From: Mangrovibacter yixingensis
GTDB taxonomy: Bacteria; Pseudomonadota; Gammaproteobacteria; Enterobacterales; Enterobacteriaceae
Direction of reading: 5' to 3'
DNA: 64,000 nucleotides
Assembly: GCF_020523985.1 (NCBI RefSeq)
Contig: NZ_JAIVKM010000001.1
Span: forward strand, 1,612,001-1,676,000
Shown here: positions 58,817 to 64,000 of the stretch, piece after piece
Layout of the letters: every line of letters begins with the position of its first letter
Numbering within the stretch: the stretch's first letter is position 1
Made by a program: the position numbers and the translations under genes
Notes under the pieces: generated by a model
What the model saw: only the letters and a program-made list of their open reading frames with translations
Told to the model about the DNA's origin: nothing
Database searches by the model: none

Positions 58817-60379
58817 ATGGAAATATCTATTGGCCGTGCGTTATACCGCAATTTTCTTGGCCAGTCCCCAGACTGGTATAAGTTGGCGCTACTCATCTTC
58901 TTGGTTATCAACCCCCTTTGTTTCTTTTTCATCAGCCCGTTTGTTGCTGGCTGGTTATTAGTAGCAGAGTTTATATTCACCCTGGCTATGGCCCTGAAAT
59001 GCTATCCGTTATTACCTGGTGGTTTGCTGGCTTTCGAAGCCCTGGTAATTGGGATGACAACGCCCGAGCGTGTACGCCATGAAATAGCAGGTAACCTGGA
59101 AGTCATTCTGCTGCTGATTTTTATGGTGGCAGGTATCTATTTTATGAAACAGCTGCTGTTAACGATTTTTACCCGGTTGCTGCTCGGTATTCGTTCTAAA
59201 GTCATCTTGTCTATGGCTTTCTGCCTGGCAGCAGCATTTATGTCGGCATTTCTCGATGCCCTGACAGTTGTCGCTGTTATCATCAGCGTGGCGGTAGGTT
59301 TTTATGGCATCTATCACCAGGTGGCTTCCAATAGTGGAGAAGAAGGCAATATTCTTGATGACAGCAGCCTGGAAACAGACAGCAGAACCATCCTCGAACA
59401 ATTCCGCGGATTTTTACGCAGCCTGATGATGCATGCAGGGGTGGGCACAGCACTGGGTGGCGTAATGACCATGGTGGGCGAACCGCAGAACCTGATCATT
59501 GCCAGTGCAGCTGGCTGGCATTTTAAAGACTTTTTGCTGCGCATGGCGCCTGTAACCATTCCGGTGCTATTTTTCGGTGTTATCACTTGTGTGTTGTTAG
59601 AAAAGACCCGCACCTTTGGTTATGGTGACCCACTCCCCGAAAAAGTTCGCCAGATACTCCAGGACTATGAACTACGCAGCAGCAAAAAGCGTACACGCCA
59701 GGACACCGTGCGCCTGGTTGTTCAGGGAATCATTGCAGTATGGTTGATTGTCGCGCTGGCTCTGCACTTAGCTGAGGTTGGCCTGATTGGTTTATCGGTG
59801 ATTATTTTCGCAACAGCGTTGTGCGGTGTAACCGATGAACATGCAATCGGAAAAGCGTTTACCGAGGCCCTGCCTTTCACGGCTTTGTTAACCGTGTTCT
59901 TTTCGGTCGTTGCCGTTATTATCGACCAGCACTTATTTACCCCAATCATTCAGTTTGTACTGAATGCCAGCCCCCACGCGCAGCTCTCCTTGTTTTATTT
60001 ATTTACCGGCGTGCTGTCATCCATTTCTGATAACGTGTTTGTCGGAACGGTTTACATCAACGAAGCCAAAAGCGCACTGGAAGCAGGGGTCATTACACTT
60101 AAGCAATATGAAATGCTGGCGGTTGCCATCAATACTGGCACCAACCTGCCATCCGTTGCCACACCCAATGGCCAGGCAGCATTTCTGTTTCTGCTTACCT
60201 CAGCACTGGCACCCTTGATTCGCCTCTCATATGGGCGGATGGTTATCATGGCATTGCCTTACACTATTGTCCTGACTTTGGTAGGGTTGTTCTGCGTTGA
60301 ATTCACGCTGATTCCTATGACTGAGTGGATGCAAGTGCATCACTGGTTCACTTCGCCAACCTTATCAATGGTGGAATAA
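58817..60379 (+). CDS. nhaB: Sodium/proton antiporter NhaB
   Basis: NhaB is an inner-membrane Na+/H+ antiporter active at neutral pH. The 520-residue protein opens with [22 protein letters not shown], like E. coli, and has about 12 helices; conserved segments are [40 protein letters not shown] and [18 protein letters not shown], whose Asp residues are candidates for the ion site. Seven extra residues at the C-terminus relative to E. coli (513) are not conserved. A hairpin follows the stop. Confidence 0.96.
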   Translation: MEISIGRALYRNFLGQSPDWYKLALLIFLVINPLCFFFISPFVAGWLLVAEFIFTLAMALKCYPLLPGGLLAFEALVIGMTTPERVRHEIAGNLEVILLLIFMVAGIYFMKQLLLTIFTRLLLGIRSKVILSMAFCLAAAFMSAFLDALTVVAVIISVAVGFYGIYHQVASNSGEEGNILDDSSLETDSRTILEQFRGFLRSLMMHAGVGTALGGVMTMVGEPQNLIIASAAGWHFKDFLLRMAPVTIPVLFFGVITCVLLEKTRTFGYGDPLPEKVRQILQDYELRSSKKRTRQDTVRLVVQGIIAVWLIVALALHLAEVGLIGLSVIIFATALCGVTDEHAIGKAFTEALPFTALLTVFFSVVAVIIDQHLFTPIIQFVLNASPHAQLSLFYLFTGVLSSISDNVFVGTVYINEAKSALEAGVITLKQYEMLAVAINTGTNLPSVATPNGQAAFLFLLTSALAPLIRLSYGRMVIMALPYTIVLTLVGLFCVEFTLIPMTEWMQVHHWFTSPTLSMVE

Positions 60380-60394
60380 CAAAAGGTCAGTTAT

Positions 60395-60427
60395 TGCAAA
60401 AGAACTCACAAGCGGGGTTCTTTTGCA
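60395..60427 (+). terminator. Hairpin after nhaB
   Basis: TGCAAAAGAAC (60395-60405) pairs with GTTCTTTTGCA (60417-60427) around an 11-base loop, 15 bases after the nhaB stop. It is an AT-rich stem without a long T tail. Confidence 0.6.
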
Positions 60428-60524
60428 GGTTCAGATTTTCTTACGCTATTGTTTGATATTTCGCTGGCGCAATCAGTAAGTTGGGGTAGACTGCCACACA
60501 GTGATATATCCGGGATAAAAAATT

Positions 60525-61055
60525 ATGTTGCGATATTTAAACCAGTGTTCACGTGGCCGTGGAGCCTGGCTATTAATGGCATTGACGGCATTAGCACTGG
60601 AATTGACGGCTCTGTGGTTTCAACATGTTATGAAATTACAGCCTTGCGTTATGTGTATTTATGAACGTTGCGCTTTGTTTGGTATTTTAGCCGCATCACT
60701 GGTGGGTGCTATTGCCCCCAAAACACCTTTGCGCTTTGTGGCGATGATTATCTGGGTTTACAGTGCTGTACGTGGGTTACAGCTTTCCTGGGAACATACC
60801 ATGTTGCAACTTCACCCATCGCCCTTTGCTGTGTGCCCTTTCAAGGTAGATTTTCCAACCTGGTTACCACTTGATCAATGGGTGCCACAAGTGTTTGTCG
60901 CGACAGGAGACTGCTCCGTACGCCAGTGGCAATTCCTTACACTGGATATGCCACAATGGCTGGTAGGGATTTTTGCAGCTTACCTGGTTATGGCCGTGCT
61001 GGTTATCATTGCGCAGCCTTTTAAACCGAAAAGACGCGACCTGTTTGGCCGCTAA
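60525..61055 (+). CDS. dsbB: Disulfide bond formation protein DsbB
   Basis: DsbB is an inner-membrane quinone reductase that reoxidises DsbA. Four transmembrane helices and both periplasmic cysteine pairs are visible: CVMC in [17 protein letters not shown], and the second pair in FAVCPFKV and TGDCSVRQW. The ending [10 protein letters not shown] matches E. coli. At 176 residues it equals E. coli. It is followed by a strong terminator. Confidence 0.97.
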   Translation: MLRYLNQCSRGRGAWLLMALTALALELTALWFQHVMKLQPCVMCIYERCALFGILAASLVGAIAPKTPLRFVAMIIWVYSAVRGLQLSWEHTMLQLHPSPFAVCPFKVDFPTWLPLDQWVPQVFVATGDCSVRQWQFLTLDMPQWLVGIFAAYLVMAVLVIIAQPFKPKRRDLFGR

Positions 61056-61068
61056 GCAATTGTATATA

Positions 61069-61100
61069 TTAAAGGGAGGCCGCAGCCTCCCTTTAATTTT
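61069..61100 (+). terminator. Terminator of dsbB
   Basis: TTAAAGGGAGGC (61069-61080) pairs with GCCTCCCTTTAA (61085-61096) around CGCA, followed by TTTTG. The stem is symmetric enough to serve also the convergent small genes at 61118-61545. Confidence 0.88.
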
Positions 61101-61117
61101 GCATCACGTTCAGGAAA

Positions 61118-61351
61118 TTACTGGTGAGTTTGGCGTTTCGCCTCAATATTACGCAATGCCGTTATCACATCAGCCACAATAAAACACATGCCAATTATGA
61201 TACAAATAGCAGCGACCGGGATCAGTGGCAAAGGGTCATGTAATACGCCGTACGCATCAACCACTGGTGGGAAAACATAATAAGCAGCTAAAAATGCGCC
61301 AGTAGCCACTAAGAAAGCGAATATCCAAATACCTCGAATCCACTTTTGCAT
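61118..61351 (-). CDS. Small two-helix membrane protein (77 aa)
   Basis: This is a 77-residue protein with two predicted transmembrane helices (GIWIFAFLVATGAFLAAYYV and PLPLIPVAAICIIIGMCFIVA) and a short basic C-terminus (EAKRQTHQ). I cannot name it; it resembles small DUF3955-type membrane proteins only in general architecture. AGGA lies about nine bases before the ATG at 61351. It starts 20 bases after the OrtT-like toxin gene and so is probably co-transcribed with it. It does not resemble the GhoS antitoxin or E. coli YdcY. Confidence 0.7.
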   Translation of the reverse strand: MQKWIRGIWIFAFLVATGAFLAAYYVFPPVVDAYGVLHDPLPLIPVAAICIIIGMCFIVADVITALRNIEAKRQTHQ

Positions 61352-61371
61352 GTTATTCGTTCCTGATGGTA

Positions 61372-61545
61372 TCAAAACAAACAGAAAAGCAACGCGACAG
61401 GAAAACTCATAGGCCAGGTTGCCCCGACTAACAACGCGCTTAATCCCCGAATAACTGGCCTTTCCTTTGCCAAAAAAAACGTAATCAGCGTGCATAAAAA
61501 TGCCATTACGCCATAAAAAACCAACATCTTCTGGTAAATTGTCAT
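61372..61545 (-). CDS. ortT: Membrane toxin of the GhoT/OrtT family
   Basis: This is a 57-residue inner-membrane protein of the GhoT/OrtT family, which depolarises the membrane and slows metabolism under stress. It begins MTIYQKMLVFYGVMAFL and ends with the family signature SALLVGATWPMSFPVALLFCLF, nearly the same as E. coli OrtT (YdcX) and GhoT. OrtT in E. coli is an orphan toxin without a cognate antitoxin. The ATG at 61545 gives the exact family length; the Shine-Dalgarno is poor, which suits a tightly controlled toxin. In E. coli ortT lies at another locus, so this is a different placement. A FNR-like site lies about 50 bases upstream. Confidence 0.88.
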   Translation of the reverse strand: MTIYQKMLVFYGVMAFLCTLITFFLAKERPVIRGLSALLVGATWPMSFPVALLFCLF

Positions 61546-61595
61546 AGTTTCACACAAAACGTCACTTGACTTGCTGGCGTAATATGCGCGTTTTG

Positions 61596-61609
61596 TTGAC
61601 TCAGATCAA
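61596..61609 (-). promoter_or_regulatory. FNR-like site upstream of ortT-like gene
   Basis: Read on the plus strand, TTGAC-TCAG-ATCAA matches the FNR consensus TTGAT-N4-ATCAA at nine of ten defined positions. It lies 51 to 64 bases before the toxin start codon. Oxygen control is an inference. Confidence 0.5.
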
Positions 61610-61730
61610 GTTTATCACTCTGAGATTTACTACTGCAGCGGTGAGTCGGTAAAAAAGGCCTATAAAACAGGGTGAACGGCCAGATACCCGCTATCATAAG
61701 ACAGGCTATCAATTTAAGACGGGAGCAGAA

Positions 61731-62177
61731 TTATTTCTCCCACTCCGGCTTATTCAAAATATGCTCTTCCCAGTCACGCACATCTGATTCACGCACAGCA
61801 ATATGGCGCACTGAAATGCGCTCAGCATGCATTGCCGCTTTAGAACCAGTACGCAATGGATGCCAGATTGGAAGCGGTTTGCCCTCACCCACCAGGCGGT
61901 AAGCGCAAGTGGGTGGTAACCATTCAAACTGTGTCAGGTTTTCACGCGTGAGCTTGATACAGTCGGGCTCATATTCAAAGCGGCGGGAATAATTACGGCA
62001 CTGGCAGGATTTGATATTAAGCTGCTGGCAGGCAACATTGGTAAAATAAATTTCGTCAGTATCTTCATCCTGCAATTTGTGAAGACAACATTGCCCACAC
62101 CCATCACACAACGACTCCCACTCAGCATCACTCATCTGCTCCAGGGTTTTCACTGCCCAAAATTCTTCTGCCGCCAT
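61731..62177 (-). CDS. ycgN: Cysteine-rich UPF0260 protein YcgN
   Basis: YcgN is a cytosolic protein of the zinc/iron-chelating (YkgJ-like) UPF0260 family of unknown function. The 148-residue product shows the conserved cysteine clusters [12 protein letters not shown] and PDCIKL, plus PPTCAYRL and the tail HILNKPEW. It starts [21 protein letters not shown], aligning to E. coli from its sixth residue onward. ycgM lies 84 bases upstream on the same strand. Confidence 0.94.
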   Translation of the reverse strand: MAAEEFWAVKTLEQMSDAEWESLCDGCGQCCLHKLQDEDTDEIYFTNVACQQLNIKSCQCRNYSRRFEYEPDCIKLTRENLTQFEWLPPTCAYRLVGEGKPLPIWHPLRTGSKAAMHAERISVRHIAVRESDVRDWEEHILNKPEWEK

Positions 62178-62261
62178 TATTTAGCCCACCATCAAAAATA
62201 AGCTGCACCTTATAAACACTCTGCACCCAGGATGCAAGTCTTTAAATTGATGACCTGGGCA

Positions 62262-62921
62262 CTACAACACTCGAGTAGATACCGACTTCCCGTCAAAAAC
62301 CACTTCCAAATTATCACCGCTGTTTAGCGGGCCAACCCCTTCCGGCGTACCAGTGAGCACTACATCACCAGGGCGTAAGGTGAAATATTTGCTCATATAA
62401 GCAATTAACGGAATGATCGGCGTGATCATATCTTCCGTATTCCCTTGCTGGCGCCATTCGCCATTAATTTTTAACCCTAAAACTGTATTTTGTGGATTAT
62501 TAGCAAAATCTTTAGCCGGGATAAAACCAGACATCGGGCAAGCGTTATCAAACCCTTTCGCTTTTTCCCAAGGCCGCCCCGTTTTTTTCAGTTCCGCCTG
62601 AACCTGGCGCAAAGTCAGATCAAGTGCCACACCATAACCCACAATACCCTGAATAACCTGCTCGGTAGTTGCCTGACGTAAGGTAGTACCAATGAGTACC
62701 GCTAATTCGACTTCATGATGGATTTCACCCAAACCTTGCGGCAGTGCCAATGGCTGTTTCAAATCACACAATGCTGTTTCTGGCTTAATAAACAGTACAG
62801 GCTCTTGCGGGGTTGCACTGCCCATCTCTTTGATGTGCTTTGCATAATTACTCCCCACACAGACCACTTTATTTACTGGATAATCGAGCAAACAGCCCTG
62901 CCAGTCATGATGCTGATACAT
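62262..62921 (-). CDS. ycgM: Fumarylacetoacetate hydrolase-family protein YcgM
   Basis: This is an FAH-fold protein. Family members act on 3-oxoacids or oxaloacetate as hydrolases, decarboxylases or tautomerases. The metal-binding Glu residues lie in LGEIHHEVELAVLIG, with YGVALDLTLRQVQ and LTGTPEGVGPLNSGD after. The ATG at 62921 (MYQHHDWQGCLL) matches the E. coli start MYQHHNWQG and gives 219 residues; the frame upstream to 62963 is leader. It is one of the ycgL-ycgM-ycgN cluster. Confidence 0.93.
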   Translation of the reverse strand: MYQHHDWQGCLLDYPVNKVVCVGSNYAKHIKEMGSATPQEPVLFIKPETALCDLKQPLALPQGLGEIHHEVELAVLIGTTLRQATTEQVIQGIVGYGVALDLTLRQVQAELKKTGRPWEKAKGFDNACPMSGFIPAKDFANNPQNTVLGLKINGEWRQQGNTEDMITPIIPLIAYMSKYFTLRPGDVVLTGTPEGVGPLNSGDNLEVVFDGKSVSTRVL

Positions 62922-63021
62922 GCTAATCCCCTGTAAAATGTTTTTACCTTGTTGATAAAACAACTATTGCGGTGAGCGTGGGGTGTGTCAATGACAAAAT
63001 AGTAAGGTGATGAAAGAAAAC

Positions 63022-63045
63022 AGGCAGCAGGGAAATACGCTGCCT
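63022..63045 (-). terminator. Terminator of ycgL
   Basis: On the plus strand AGGCAGC (63022-63028) pairs with GCTGCCT (63039-63045). On the minus strand the hairpin follows the ycgL stop by 10 bases and runs into TGTTTTCTTTC. Confidence 0.75.
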
Positions 63046-63055
63046 GGCAGGAACA

Positions 63056-63331
63056 TTAATTTTTATCCTGTACTTCGCGATGCTGCTTGAGTAAGTCCTC
63101 TACCGGAGGTGGTATTTGTAAATAATACCCTTGTGTTTCCAGGGCTTCTCTTACGGTATCAATATTGGCATTAGCCAGCTTTTTATCACCATTGAGTGGT
63201 AAGAGCATGGTCATAATAGGCTTTCCAAAACCCGCCATTAGCGCTTCCGGCACCCGGGAGAAATCGTCTTTTTTTTCAACATAAAGATAAGTCTGGTCGC
63301 GCTTGCTACTTCTATAGATCACACAAAACAT
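63056..63331 (-). CDS. ycgL: YcgL domain protein
   Basis: YcgL is a small protein of the YcgL fold with unknown function. The 91 residues contain [53 protein letters not shown] and the conserved end [21 protein letters not shown]. coli is annotated longer at the N-terminus, but the shared core begins at this Met. It is divergent from minC, as in E. coli. Confidence 0.94.
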   Translation of the reverse strand: MFCVIYRSSKRDQTYLYVEKKDDFSRVPEALMAGFGKPIMTMLLPLNGDKKLANANIDTVREALETQGYYLQIPPPVEDLLKQHREVQDKN

Positions 63332-63455
63332 GTTTTTTACTCTGAATCATTCGTTGGTGACTTGCTTCAACATATTCTGAACTATAACATGCCTGCTATG
63401 CTTGGGATATCGTCCCGTATTTTCGGGAATTTAAACTGAATTGAGTAAGGCCAGG

Positions 63456-64000
63456 ATGTCAAATTCGCCCATTGAACTAAAAGGCAGTAGTTTTACACTC
63501 TCCGTGGTTCATTTGCATGATGCAAACCCCGCGCTTATCCGCAAAGCTCTTGAAGACAAAGTGGCCCAGGCCCCGGCATTTTTAAAAAATGCACCCGTTG
63601 TTGTGAATGTAGCCGATGTTGATGGCGCAATAATCTGGCAGCAAGTTAATGAAGCTGTTAGTGCATCGGGTTTACACGTTGTAGGTGTCAGTGGTAGTAA
63701 AAACCCGCAATTTAAAGCGCAAGTAGAATTGGCGGGCCTTCCTTTGCTAACTGAAGGCGCTAAACCCCCTCGCCCAGTACGTGAAGCAAAGCAAGACACG
63801 CCTCCTGCAACGCCTGAAGTCACCGTTTCCAGAACACGTCTGATTGATACCCCGGTACGTTCCGGGCAACGTATCTACGCTCAGCACAGTGATCTGGTTG
63901 TGACAAATCATGTGAGTGCCGGTGCTGAACTTATTGCCGATGGTAATATTCATGTATACGGCACCATGCGAGGACGGGCACTTGCTGGCGCAGCAGGTGA
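63456..64000 (+). CDS. minC: Septum site-determining protein MinC (5' part)
   Basis: MinC blocks FtsZ ring formation at the cell poles together with MinD. The visible 181 codons start at the ATG at 63456 (TAAGG five bases upstream) with [20 protein letters not shown] and hold the FtsZ-inhibiting N-terminal domain (to about 100), a Pro-rich linker, and the beginning of the beta-helical C-terminal domain ([22 protein letters not shown], the MinD-binding part). The gene runs off the window end; no stop is seen, and minD should follow. Confidence 0.95.
   Translation, partial: MSNSPIELKGSSFTLSVVHLHDANPALIRKALEDKVAQAPAFLKNAPVVVNVADVDGAIIWQQVNEAVSASGLHVVGVSGSKNPQFKAQVELAGLPLLTEGAKPPRPVREAKQDTPPATPEVTVSRTRLIDTPVRSGQRIYAQHSDLVVTNHVSAGAELIADGNIHVYGTMRGRALAGAAG

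Overview
The window is a chromosome segment of a motile member of the Enterobacteriaceae. Its backbone follows Escherichia coli gene for gene (narL–ychO–ychN–chaC–chaA–kdsA–sirB1/sirB2–prmC–prfA–hemA | lolB–ispE–prs–dauA–ychH–pth–ychF, then treA–ycgR–emtA–ldcA–cvrA–dadX–dadA–ycgB–fadR–nhaB–dsbB–ycgN–ycgM–ycgL–minC). The proteins diverge too much for it to be E. coli itself. I cannot name the genus from sequence alone. Functions for backbone genes are transferred from recalled E. coli families; I ran no searches.

Region 1 (1-19.9 kb) is conserved core. It holds the nitrate response regulator narL, a cha locus without chaB, the hemA-prfA-prmC-sirB2-sirB1-kdsA operon, the divergent lolB-ispE-prs block, and dauA, ychH, pth and ychF. 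Two genes are inserted relative to E. coli: a methyl-accepting chemotaxis protein with a sigma-28-like promoter, and a small unknown gene behind an FNR-like site.

Region 2 (19.9-45.3 kb) is accessory. From left to right it holds a 46-residue lysine-rich protein behind a perfect CRP palindrome, then an eight-gene minus-strand operon. That operon encodes a GntR regulator, a Cys/Met-type PLP enzyme, a CUT1-like ABC importer with its own binding protein, a second DppA-like binding protein, and a cytoplasmic GH29 alpha-L-fucosidase. Next come a LysR regulator, a class III CoA-transferase and the 3' remnant of a sodium:solute symporter, suggesting a decaying catabolic unit. A membrane-anchored alpha/beta hydrolase, an AT-rich secreted protein of unknown function and a Usp/P-type ATPase pair follow. 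The region ends with a plus-strand operon of a 36-residue membrane peptide, an RND adaptor, an RND pump and an acyltransferase-3 protein. A hairpin terminator and a short direct repeat lie before dbpA.

Region 3 (45.3-64 kb) is core again: dbpA, trehalase, the c-di-GMP brake ycgR behind a consensus sigma-28 promoter, cell-wall enzymes, the D-alanine catabolic pair dadAX with a CRP-like site, ycgB, fadR/nhaB, dsbB, an OrtT/GhoT-type membrane toxin gene with an unknown 77-residue partner, and ycgN-ycgM-ycgL. The window ends inside minC.

The best candidates for something undescribed are the fucosidase/PLP/dual-binding-protein operon, the small-peptide–RND–acyltransferase operon, and the OrtT-like gene with its membrane partner. 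I recognised no rRNA, tRNA, CRISPR array or intact insertion sequence.
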